A stretch of DNA of 8,079 nucleotides from positions 1 to 8,079 of the forward strand of contig JABDMN010000179.1 of NCBI GenBank assembly GCA_013001485.1, written 5' to 3'. The notes beneath the pieces were generated by a model that was not told where the DNA came from, did no database searches, and saw only the letters and a program-made list of their open reading frames with translations. How positions within the stretch are numbered: position 1 is the first letter of the stretch; every line of letters starts with the position of its first letter. Position numbers and translations under genes: made by a program. This document shows, piece by piece, positions 1-6,464 of this stretch. The stretch comes from Acidimicrobiia bacterium. Its GTDB lineage: Bacteria > Actinomycetota > Acidimicrobiia > Spongiisociales > UBA5794.

Positions 1-1475
1 GAACCACCCTGGGCCGAGGTGGCATCGAACCTGGCCAGCGTGACCATGTCTCCGTCCGGGTCGCGGGCATCGGCCATCGGATCGAAGGCGACCGTCTGGT
101 CTTCACCGATCGAGATCGTGCCGGGACCTACGGCCGTCGGCGGTGCGTTTTGCGGCACGGTGGTTGTCGTCGACGGCACCGTGGTGGTCGTCGTCGACGG
201 CACCGTCGTAGAGGTTGTCGAAGGCACTGTCGTGGTGGTCGTCGAATCGGACGGCGGCGGCGTCGTCGTCGAGGCAGACGGCACCGTCGTAGAGGTCGCC
301 GATTCGGGCGGCAGCGTCGTAGATGTCGATGAATCCGACGGCAGTGTCGTGGTTGGATCGCCGGCAGCTGGATCAGATCCTGCACCGTCAGACCCGCCTC
401 CCGGTCCCTGTCCGCCGCTGCTGAGCTGCCCCGAGAGCACCTCGACCGGGGGGTCTTCGGATCCGCCCGCCAGTGCAAAGCCTCCCCACGCGATTCCGCC
501 AACAACGACGAGAGCAGCCGCCGCAGCAGCGATGCGTGCACCGGCTCCGCCGAGTCCACCGCCCCCGGCTGCAGCGCTTCCGGCGGATCCCGCACCAGCA
601 GCGGCTCCGGCCCCGATCACCGCAGCCCCACCCGCCTTGTCCTGACGGGCCGCGGCTGCAGCACCTCCGGCGGCGGCAATCGTTGCCCAGATTGCGGCCT
701 GGGTCCCGTCGGGGGGCGGAATGAGGACCAGGGAGCCGTAAACCTCGAGGGGTGCGATGAGCTTGTCGCGGGTGTCCTGGCACACCTCGCACTCCCGAGC
801 GTGCCGCTCGACGGTGCGTCGCAGTGATGGCGTCATCGGCGGAAGCGCCGAGCCGGCAACGATGGCCGCCAGGTCCGGGCAGTCAGCGGTTCCCTTGCGG
901 GCCAGGAGGTACGTGCCGATCGAGTCGGCCACCGACCGCTTCATCCGGCTCACCATCGTGTAGGCATTGCCCTTCGTCACGCCGAGGACGTCGGCGATCT
1001 CCGCCGACTCGAGCCCGTGTCGGACATGGAGGTCGAGCACGACGTAGGTGCGCTCATCGAGACCGCGAGCTGCCTCCCACACCGTGTTGGCGGTTTCGGC
1101 CGCCGAAGCGGCCTCAGCCGGGTCTCCGAACCGGGCTTCGTCGACGATGCGGGCCAGGGGGCCGGCGTCATCGACTGTCGAGCCCACGGCGATGAGCCTG
1201 CGTCCCCGGATCTTGTTCAAGCCGCGGCGGTGGGCGATCGTGAACAGCCAGCTCTTGAATCGTTCGGGTTCGCGAAGATCACCAAGCTGCTCGAGAGCCC
1301 CGATGAACGTGTCCTGGGCAACGTCGGCCGCTTCCTGCCGGTTGCCAAGGAGACGGGCGAGGAAGTCGTAGACGCGGGGGAAGTACCGCTCGTATAGAGC
1401 GGCGAATGCATCGTCACGACCCCCGTGTGCGAGCCGGACGAGATCCGCATCCGAAGATGGAAGCGGTGGCGCCAT
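1..1475 (-). CDS. ECF sigma factor fused to anti-sigma zinc motif, membrane helix and extracellular domain (partial)
   Basis: The ATG at 1475 opens a frame with no stop down to base 1: 491 complete codons, with the C-terminus outside the window. In-frame TAG (1484-1482) lies 9 nt upstream and a GAGG (1488-1485) sits 9 nt from the ATG, so this start is well fixed. Seen in order: sigma region 2 at about residues 24-92 (DVAQDTFIGALEQL, RFKSWLFTIAHRR); sigma region 4 at about 132-185 (ESAEIADVLGVTKGNAYTMV helix-turn-helix); a ZAS-like zinc motif, C199 then H225-x3-C229-x2-C232; a Gly/Ala-rich linker at 265-312; one membrane helix at about 313-336; a Thr/Pro/Ser-rich stalk at 372-440; and the beginning of an Ig/cadherin-like repeat with DPDGD at 472-476. 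ECF sigma factors with C-terminal zinc-finger, membrane and extracellular extensions are known in Actinobacteria (ECF52/ECF53 groups, from memory). Inferred role: membrane-held sigma factor released or activated by an external signal. The target promoters are unknown. Confidence 0.9.
   Translation of the reverse strand, partial: MAPPLPSSDADLVRLAHGGRDDAFAALYERYFPRVYDFLARLLGNRQEAADVAQDTFIGALEQLGDLREPERFKSWLFTIAHRRGLNKIRGRRLIAVGSTVDDAGPLARIVDEARFGDPAEAASAAETANTVWEAARGLDERTYVVLDLHVRHGLESAEIADVLGVTKGNAYTMVSRMKRSVADSIGTYLLARKGTADCPDLAAIVAGSALPPMTPSLRRTVERHARECEVCQDTRDKLIAPLEVYGSLVLIPPPDGTQAAIWATIAAAGGAAAAARQDKAGGAAVIGAGAAAGAGSAGSAAAGGGGLGGAGARIAAAAAALVVVGGIAWGGFALAGGSEDPPVEVLSGQLSSGGQGPGGGSDGAGSDPAAGDPTTTLPSDSSTSTTLPPESATSTTVPSASTTTPPPSDSTTTTTVPSTTSTTVPSTTTTTVPSTTTTVPQNAPPTAVGPGTISIGEDQTVAFDPMADARDPDGDMVTLARFDATSAQGG
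156..353 (-). repeat. Degenerate coding repeat for Thr-rich stalk
   Basis: This stretch encodes residues 375-440 of the sigma fusion and consists of imperfect units reading roughly TTTTVPS. The nucleotide repeats are partly exact: the 20 bases at 196-215 recur identically at 277-296, 81 nt (27 codons) away. Spacing remains a multiple of three, so gain or loss of units would change stalk length without breaking the frame. It is a low-complexity protein linker, not a CRISPR or intergenic repeat. Confidence 0.8.
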
Positions 1476-1504
1476 TGAGCCCTACCTCACTTACTCAGCC
1501 CTTT

Positions 1505-1523
1505 CGAACTGTAGCCGGGTTCG
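1505..1523. promoter_or_regulatory. Inverted repeat upstream of the sigma-fusion gene
   Basis: CGAAC at 1505-1509 and GTTCG at 1519-1523 form 5-bp inverted arms around a 9-nt spacer. The spacer contains TACAGT on the minus strand, which could serve as a -10 element, and the centre lies about 39 nt upstream of the ATG. An adjacent 8-bp palindrome TTCGCGAA spans 1520-1527. It may be an operator or part of the promoter. No convincing -35 partner was found, so this is tentative. Confidence 0.3.
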
Positions 1524-1659
1524 CGAAATCTCGACCAGGAGACATGTAAGAAATCCACCGCCCGGGTGTCTCACTAATGCAGGGGGAAGCCAGGAAGCCA
1601 GCCTTGGGAGCCGGTGCACGGGCGAGAGGTAGGGCACGTCGCATTTGCCACGCTTCGCA

Positions 1660-1680
1660 GGGGGAACGTGGGGGCAACGT
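1660..1680. repeat. Imperfect tandem repeat GGGGG(C)AACGT
   Basis: Two consecutive copies, GGGGGAACGT (1660-1669) and GGGGGCAACGT (1670-1680), lie in the gap between era and the sigma-fusion gene. No function is apparent. The rest of the 261-nt gap (1476-1736) contains the hairpin after era, the inverted repeat nearer the sigma gene and no credible gene. Confidence 0.5.
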
Positions 1681-1721
1681 GCGCCGGAGGGGGGTCGATC
1701 GTCCAAGTGGCGGTCGGCTCC

Positions 1722-1736
1722 CCGCCTCCCAGGCGG
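1722..1736 (-). terminator. GC hairpin directly after era stop codon
   Basis: On the minus strand CCGCCT-GGG-AGGCGG gives a perfect 6-bp GC stem with a 3-nt loop, beginning at the base after the era TAG. No U-tract follows. Tail-less hairpins are commonly proposed as terminators in high-GC Actinobacteria, but this one could also be a 3'-end stabiliser. It marks the likely end of the phoH-era operon. Confidence 0.45.
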
Positions 1737-2606
1737 CTAGAAGCCGAAACGGTCCAACGTGGCGTTGCGCCGCTGCCAGTCCTTCTCGACCTTGACGGTC
1801 AAGTCCACATAGATCTCGGTGCCAAACAGCACACGGAGCTCCTCCCGGGCATCCCCTCCCGCCTGTCGGAGGAGCTCCGCTCCTTTCCCGATGACGATTC
1901 CCTTCTGGGACGTTCGCTCCACGTAGAGAGTCGCCGGGATGTAGAGCATCCCGTTCTTGCGCTGCTCCATGTCCCCGACGACGACGGCCAACGAGTGCGG
2001 CAACTCGTCTCGCAGACGATCGAGGAACTTCTCCCGGATGATCTCCCCTGCCAGAAACTGATCCGGCTGATCAGTGACTGCATCAGGTGGGAAGTACGCC
2101 GGACCCTCGGGCAGCCGGCTCACCAGTTCGTCGACGATCCCAGGTACGTCGCCATCGAGTGCCGACACGGGCACGTAGGCGGCGAGGTCCCACTCGGCGG
2201 CCACCGTCAGCTGCGAGGCGATCTCGGCTGGAGAGGCTGCGTCGGTCTTGTTGATCGCCACCACTACGGGAGTGTCGGCCTCGATCAAGGATGCGGCGAT
2301 TCGCCGATCGCCGGGTCCAACGGGTGCCGAGGCGTCGATCACGAACAGCACGACGTCGGCGTCTGCCAGCGAACCACGAACAAGTTCGTTCAACCGTCCG
2401 CCCAGCGCGGTGCGAGGCTTGTGGAGCCCGGGCGTGTCGACAAAGACGATCTGGAACTCGTCACGAGTGAGCACTCCGCGGATCGTGTTGCGGGTGGTCT
2501 GTGGGCGCTTCGAAGTGATCGACACCTTGGAACCGACGAGCGCGTTGACGAGTGTCGACTTCCCAACGTTGGGGCGTCCCACGACGGGCACGAAACCCGA
2601 CAGCAT
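1737..2606 (-). CDS. era: GTPase Era
   Basis: Era is an essential GTPase that binds 16S rRNA and assists 30S subunit assembly. The 289-residue product is close to the usual family length of about 300. Visible motifs: G1 GRPNVGKS (10-17), switch I QTTRNTIRG (36-44) with T38, G3 DTPG (57-60), G4 NKTD (119-122), G5 VSAL (147-150), then a C-terminal KH domain from about 190 with its GxxG loop GKGA at 240-243. The reading frame is open upstream to 2750, but the family begins right at MLSGFVPVVGRPN, so ATG 2606 was chosen. This ATG lies 2 nt after the TGA of the upstream CBS-domain gene (TGA-CG-ATG), and no strong Shine-Dalgarno is visible. Translational coupling is therefore likely. Genes often seen beside era elsewhere (recO, cdd, dgkA) are absent on both sides here. 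Confidence 0.97.
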   Translation of the reverse strand: MLSGFVPVVGRPNVGKSTLVNALVGSKVSITSKRPQTTRNTIRGVLTRDEFQIVFVDTPGLHKPRTALGGRLNELVRGSLADADVVLFVIDASAPVGPGDRRIAASLIEADTPVVVAINKTDAASPAEIASQLTVAAEWDLAAYVPVSALDGDVPGIVDELVSRLPEGPAYFPPDAVTDQPDQFLAGEIIREKFLDRLRDELPHSLAVVVGDMEQRKNGMLYIPATLYVERTSQKGIVIGKGAELLRQAGGDAREELRVLFGTEIYVDLTVKVEKDWQRRNATLDRFGF

Positions 2607-2608
2607 CG

Positions 2609-3778
2609 TCAGCTCGAGACCCGGACCCGCGAGATGCGGCGTCCCTGGACTCTCTCGGCGGTGAACATCCGACCGTCGTATTCGAAGGACTCGCCCTCGC
2701 GGGGGATTCTTCCGGCCAGGCCGAGAACGAGGCCGCCGACCGTATCCCACTCGGCGTCGGGCAGGTCCACGCCCAGCAGATCCTCGAGGTCATCGATAGC
2801 GAGGCGAGCGTCGATGAGATATGCGTCGTCCGCCAGAGGCGTGATCATGGGTTCTTCGACGTCGTATTCGTCGGCGATTTCGCCGACGAGCTCCTCGATG
2901 AGGTCCTCGATGGTGACGAGGCCAGCAGTACCGCCGAACTCATCGATGACGATCGCCATGTGCACGCGGTTGGCCTGCATCTCGCGAAGCAGGTCCGACA
3001 CCCGTTTCGTTTCCGGAACGAAGTACGCCTGACGCATCAACTGGGCACACGTGCGAGAGGCCCCGGCGCTGTGGTCCAGCAACTCCCTGGCATACAGGAT
3101 GCCGAGAATGTCGTCGGTGCCCTCCCCGGTGACCGGAATGCGTGACCGCCCCTCGTCGACCACGACGGTTCGGGCTTTCTCCGCGTCGGCATCGCCGGGA
3201 ACGGTGATCATGTCCGGTCTGGGGACCATCACCTCACGAACGATCGTGTCGGTGAATTCGAGGACGGATGAGATCAGCTCGACCTCCTCGGCGTGGTCGC
3301 CGTCAGGATCGTCAGGGTTCTCGATAGCGGCCTCATCTTCGTCCTCGTCCTGAACGAGGTCGGCGGCGGCATCACCGAGGGTCACCCCGGCACGGAGCAA
3401 TCCCGAGAACCGGTAGGCGAGGGTGGCAGGGCGACGGCGGCCGGCTTCGCGGGGAACGATGTCGCCGATGAAGACGGCGAATGCGGCCAAGCCGATGCAA
3501 GCGCCGAGGAGCTGCCATCCGGAGTAGATGGCACTGAACGCCCAGGTTCCAAGAAGGACTGCGAGGACGAGAAGCAACGAATGCACCATGCCGAGCGCCG
3601 GCTGCAATCGGGGGCGGTCGTCAAGGAGTGCGGCGACAGTCGCTGCCCTCTCGTTGCCCTCGGCGGCGGCGTGCAACGCCTCGGCACGAGGGGTTCTAAC
3701 GAGCGAGGCCCCGGCTGCCCGAACGGCGGCAGCGAGGATGGTGAACAGGATCGCGACAGAAAGCGCGGCGTAGGTCAC
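2609..3778 (-). CDS. CorC/HlyC-family membrane protein with CNNM and CBS domains
   Basis: This is a 389-residue member of the hemolysin C/CorC (CNNM-CBS) family, whose members are linked to Mg2+ or other divalent cation transport and to magnesium homeostasis; the substrate here is not known. Order seen: N-terminal CNNM/DUF21-like membrane region with hydrophobic segments at about 4-26, 62-84 and 88-108; an acidic linker (DEDEDE 144-149); the family signature ELISSVLEF...REVMVPRPDM at 167-190; a CBS pair at about 183-300 (MAIVIDEFGGTAGLVTIEDL at 274-293); and a C-terminal CorC_HlyC domain at about 310-388. The membrane part seems compact, with a weak helix count. The start codon is GTG, overlapping the ybeY stop by 4 nt (GTGA). 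Its position between ybeY and era is the standard actinobacterial arrangement. The misleading hemolysin name does not imply toxicity. Confidence 0.93.
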   Translation of the reverse strand: MTYAALSVAILFTILAAAVRAAGASLVRTPRAEALHAAAEGNERAATVAALLDDRPRLQPALGMVHSLLLVLAVLLGTWAFSAIYSGWQLLGACIGLAAFAVFIGDIVPREAGRRRPATLAYRFSGLLRAGVTLGDAAADLVQDEDEDEAAIENPDDPDGDHAEEVELISSVLEFTDTIVREVMVPRPDMITVPGDADAEKARTVVVDEGRSRIPVTGEGTDDILGILYARELLDHSAGASRTCAQLMRQAYFVPETKRVSDLLREMQANRVHMAIVIDEFGGTAGLVTIEDLIEELVGEIADEYDVEEPMITPLADDAYLIDARLAIDDLEDLLGVDLPDAEWDTVGGLVLGLAGRIPREGESFEYDGRMFTAERVQGRRISRVRVSS

Positions 3779-4239
3779 GGCCTGGTGCGTCCCGTCAAGG
3801 CCAGCAAATCGGTTTCGCGTCCTTCCATGAGCGCGGCATCCTCGTCATCGACGTGGTCGTACCCGAGCAGGTGAAGGATCCCATGCACCACCATCAGGGC
3901 GACCTCGTCGTCGAAGGGTACCCCGGCAGCTGCGGCGTTGGCAGCGACGACGTCCGGGCAGATGAACACATCTCCAATGGCGATCGGCGGGCCTCCTGGC
4001 GTCGACGTCGGGGGCCTTCCCGGCTTGGCAGCCTCGAGGGGAAAGGCGAGGACGTCGGTGGCGCCGTCTTTGCCCATGTGAGCCTCGTTGAGTTGCGCCA
4101 TGGCCGAAGTGTCGATGAGCGCGACTGACAGCTCGGTGTCGGGAGGGAGCCCTTCCTCGTCGACCACGACGCCTGCGACGGTGGAGATGATCTCGCTGTC
4201 GACGGTCCGGTCTTGTGAATCAGAAAGGGTGAGACTCAC
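3775..4239 (-). CDS. ybeY: Endoribonuclease YbeY
   Basis: YbeY is a zinc-dependent endoribonuclease for rRNA processing, 16S 3'-end maturation and ribosome quality control. The product has 154 residues, normal for the family. The metal-binding signature is complete: H119-x3-H123-x5-H129 in VVHGILHLLGYDH, and TDVLAFP (61-67) and GDVFICPDV (89-97) are the other conserved blocks. The Arg that E. coli-type proteins carry shortly before TDVLSFP is replaced by Met56, as in many actinobacterial YbeY proteins, so this is lineage variation and not loss of function. The start is GTG and overlaps the pgpH stop by 4 nt (GTGA); the stop in turn overlaps the next gene by 4 nt. It sits with phoH and era, genes that act on RNA or the ribosome, and this neighbourhood is conserved across bacteria. 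Confidence 0.95.
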   Translation of the reverse strand: MSLTLSDSQDRTVDSEIISTVAGVVVDEEGLPPDTELSVALIDTSAMAQLNEAHMGKDGATDVLAFPLEAAKPGRPPTSTPGGPPIAIGDVFICPDVVAANAAAAGVPFDDEVALMVVHGILHLLGYDHVDDEDAALMEGRETDLLALTGRTRP

Positions 4240-6464
4240 GTCGTGGCGGCCTGGGGGAATCCGGGGTAGTGGATCCTGGCGTGGTAGTAGCCGACGAGAG
4301 CCTCGACGAGCGCATCCTTGACCCGGGTCAGGTCGCCAAACGTGAGCGCCGACTCATCGAGCTGACCGTCGTCGACCTTCTCGCCGACAATCGACTCCAC
4401 CAGCTTGCGGAGGCTGTCAGGACTGGGGTCCTCGCGCTGGGCCAGGGCCCTGGCTGCCCCCTCGACGGCGTCGCACAGCATCACGATCGCCATCTCCTTG
4501 CGGTTTGGCTTGGTGCCACGGTGACGGAAGAGCTCTGGATCAACAGCCGGGTCATCCTCGAGTGCCTTGTGATAGAAGAATCGCATCAAGCCGGTGCCGT
4601 GGTGCATCCGGATGCCGTCTGAGACTTCCTTGGGAAGCCGGAATTGGCGAGCCAGGCGGAGCCCATCGAGGACGTGGCCTCGCACAATCTCGGCCGATTC
4701 CTCCGGTGGAAGCTCATCGTGCGGGTTCGAGACGCCGAACTGGTTCTCGATGAAGTAGCCAGGCTTCTCGGTCTTGCCGAGGTCGTGGTAGTAGGCGGCT
4801 GCCTGGGCAAGTAACGGATCGGCTCCGATGGCGCGAGCTGCCTTGCCGGCCATCGTTCCCACCAGGATGCAGTGATTAAACGTCCCCGGCGCCTCCTCCT
4901 CGATGAGGCGCAGCGCCGGATGGTTGCGGTCTGTGAGGTCGAGCAGCGTCAATGTGGTCGTCACCCGGAAGATGTTCTCGAGGAACGACAAGAGGCCCTG
5001 TGCGACAAGGCCGCCAACGACTCCACCGAGGAATGCGAAGCCCGCCGCGGCGAGCACGTCGCGGCCCATCGTCTCCACGGTCCCGAACATCCATTCGGAA
5101 GCGGCTCCGAGCGGAGCCAGGGTCACGGCTGACAGCGCCACTGCCACACGCAACTCCCGACGGCTCGACACCGACGACACGAAAGCGATCGGTGTCACCG
5201 TCGCCCCGGCGGCGAACACGGTCAGGCCGGGGTCACCCGTGGCGATGCCGGTGAAGAACGCGACAGGTATGGCCATGAGAGTCGCCGTTCTCGGGTCGAA
5301 GAGGATGGCGGCGAGGTAGCCGAGCACCATGGCCGGAAGGACGTATCCGGCCTGGGAGGTCTCGGCCGACACGATCTCGGGGATTCGGGCAGAGAGCGCT
5401 GCCAACACCAACAGCACTCCGAGAAGAGCGAAGTGGCGCGGCTCGCTCCACTGCGATGGTGCAACACGCCACAAGAAGAACGCTGCAAGTAGCACGGCCA
5501 GGGCACCCAACACGGTGGTGGCGAGATAGCGAGGACCTTCCTCTGGGACGAGCAGGTCATAGAAGACGATGGCCTCTTCCTGCACCGTGCTCACGAGTTC
5601 GCCACGGCTCACGATGGTGTCGTTCTCTCGGAAGACGATGGTGACATCGGTGACCGCAGATGCGTTGGATTCCTGCAACGCATCTGTGGCGGTGTCATCA
5701 CGCTCGAGGTTCGACCGCAGCTCGGCAGCGACGAGACGGGAGATGGCGGACTGGACGACGTCGCGTTCCTCCTCGGGAAGGCCGGCGACGAAGATGAATG
5801 GAGGGTCGGCAACCAGGGTCTGGCGGACCTCGGCGAGATCCACTTCCTTGATGCCGTCGGCGAGCAGCTGATTGGCGAGGTCGAGCGTCTCGTCCTCGAT
5901 GGTGCCGAACACCACCGGCTCTTCGACCAGCGCCCGGTCGAGGTCCCGGTTATAGATCGAGACGAAGTCCTCCACGACATCGCCCAGCACCAGGAACCCG
6001 CTGGCCTGGACCGACTCCACCTGAACCGCCTCTTCGGGGCGCGGCAGAGTCGTGGTGGTAGTGGTCGTTGTCTCCTGGGCCGCTTCCTCCGACTCGGCGA
6101 CGGTCGTTGACGTCGATGCGATCGGGTCGGCGGACTCGGCGGGAGGAATCGGGACCGCAGCGCTGCGGACCGCTTGGAAGAATCCCAGAAGCCGGACCGT
6201 CACCTGGTTGGCCGACTCCGGGTTGCGCTTGAACTGAACCGCCGTGTTGAGCCGGGCCGAGTCGCGGTTGTCCTCAGTGGCCTCCTCATCGACGAAGATC
6301 TCGAACCGAGGCGCGATGAAGGTCTCCGGCGCAGGGCGCCCGATGGTCACGTCCGGAGCAGGCTCGGCAGCGGCTTTGCCGACGACAAGGGAGAGGGCGA
6401 CGGCAACAACCGTCACCGCGAGGACGAGGATCGTGAGGACCGTGGATCTCCAGGGAGAGGTCAT
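4236..6464 (-). CDS. pgpH: PgpH-type 7TM-HD phosphohydrolase, probable c-di-AMP phosphodiesterase
   Basis: 742 residues, slightly longer than the roughly 710 usual for the family. N-terminal membrane anchor at 8-30, an extracellular 7TMR-HDED-type domain at about 40-310, a multi-helix membrane block at about 313-495, and a cytoplasmic HD domain from about 505. HD-domain metal ligands are all present: H531, H560-D561 (YYHDLGK), H597, H621-H622 (MHHGT) and D665 (LCDAVEGA), as are FIENQ (571-575) and NPHDELPPEES. Characterised relatives in Firmicutes hydrolyse cyclic di-AMP. The substrate here is inferred from the HD subfamily. Residues 117-141 form an Asp/Glu/Thr-rich insert with eight Thr in a row (132-139) inside the external domain, which probably explains the extra length. 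A GAGG lies 7 nt before the ATG, inside the end of phoH, and the ATGA overlap indicates coupling. Confidence 0.92.
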   Translation of the reverse strand: MTSPWRSTVLTILVLAVTVVAVALSLVVGKAAAEPAPDVTIGRPAPETFIAPRFEIFVDEEATEDNRDSARLNTAVQFKRNPESANQVTVRLLGFFQAVRSAAVPIPPAESADPIASTSTTVAESEEAAQETTTTTTTTLPRPEEAVQVESVQASGFLVLGDVVEDFVSIYNRDLDRALVEEPVVFGTIEDETLDLANQLLADGIKEVDLAEVRQTLVADPPFIFVAGLPEEERDVVQSAISRLVAAELRSNLERDDTATDALQESNASAVTDVTIVFRENDTIVSRGELVSTVQEEAIVFYDLLVPEEGPRYLATTVLGALAVLLAAFFLWRVAPSQWSEPRHFALLGVLLVLAALSARIPEIVSAETSQAGYVLPAMVLGYLAAILFDPRTATLMAIPVAFFTGIATGDPGLTVFAAGATVTPIAFVSSVSSRRELRVAVALSAVTLAPLGAASEWMFGTVETMGRDVLAAAGFAFLGGVVGGLVAQGLLSFLENIFRVTTTLTLLDLTDRNHPALRLIEEEAPGTFNHCILVGTMAGKAARAIGADPLLAQAAAYYHDLGKTEKPGYFIENQFGVSNPHDELPPEESAEIVRGHVLDGLRLARQFRLPKEVSDGIRMHHGTGLMRFFYHKALEDDPAVDPELFRHRGTKPNRKEMAIVMLCDAVEGAARALAQREDPSPDSLRKLVESIVGEKVDDGQLDESALTFGDLTRVKDALVEALVGYYHARIHYPGFPQAATT

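Noticed and set aside
156..353. Repeat tract as a possible CRISPR or minisatellite array
   Set aside because: No regular spacers; unit boundaries follow codons and encode a Thr-rich linker.
19..645. Plus-strand Val/Gly/Pro-rich frame of 208 codons
   Set aside because: The Val repeats are the reverse complement of the Thr/Ser codons of the sigma-fusion stalk; no domain is visible.
128..792. Two overlapping minus-strand Arg-rich frames starting at 595 and 792
   Set aside because: Both are out of frame with the long open sigma-fusion frame, which shows clear domains; Arg/Cys-rich composition is typical of shifted high-GC frames.
1632..1694. Possible G-quadruplex on the plus strand
   Set aside because: Four G runs exist, but loops of about 25, 5 and 14 nt do not fit a canonical quadruplex.
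1491..1706. Small minus-strand frames in the era/sigma gap (60-71 codons)
   Set aside because: No recognisable domain, no good ribosome-binding site seen, and overlap with the likely promoter region of the sigma fusion.
2607..2750. Extended N-terminus for era beginning at 2750
   Set aside because: The extra 48 residues are basic, lie within the end of the upstream gene and have no counterpart in the family; ATG 2606 fits precisely.
1614..3032. Plus-strand frame of 472 codons
   Set aside because: It lies antisense to era and the CorC-family gene, has no family resemblance, and arises from GC-rich codon structure on the opposite strand.
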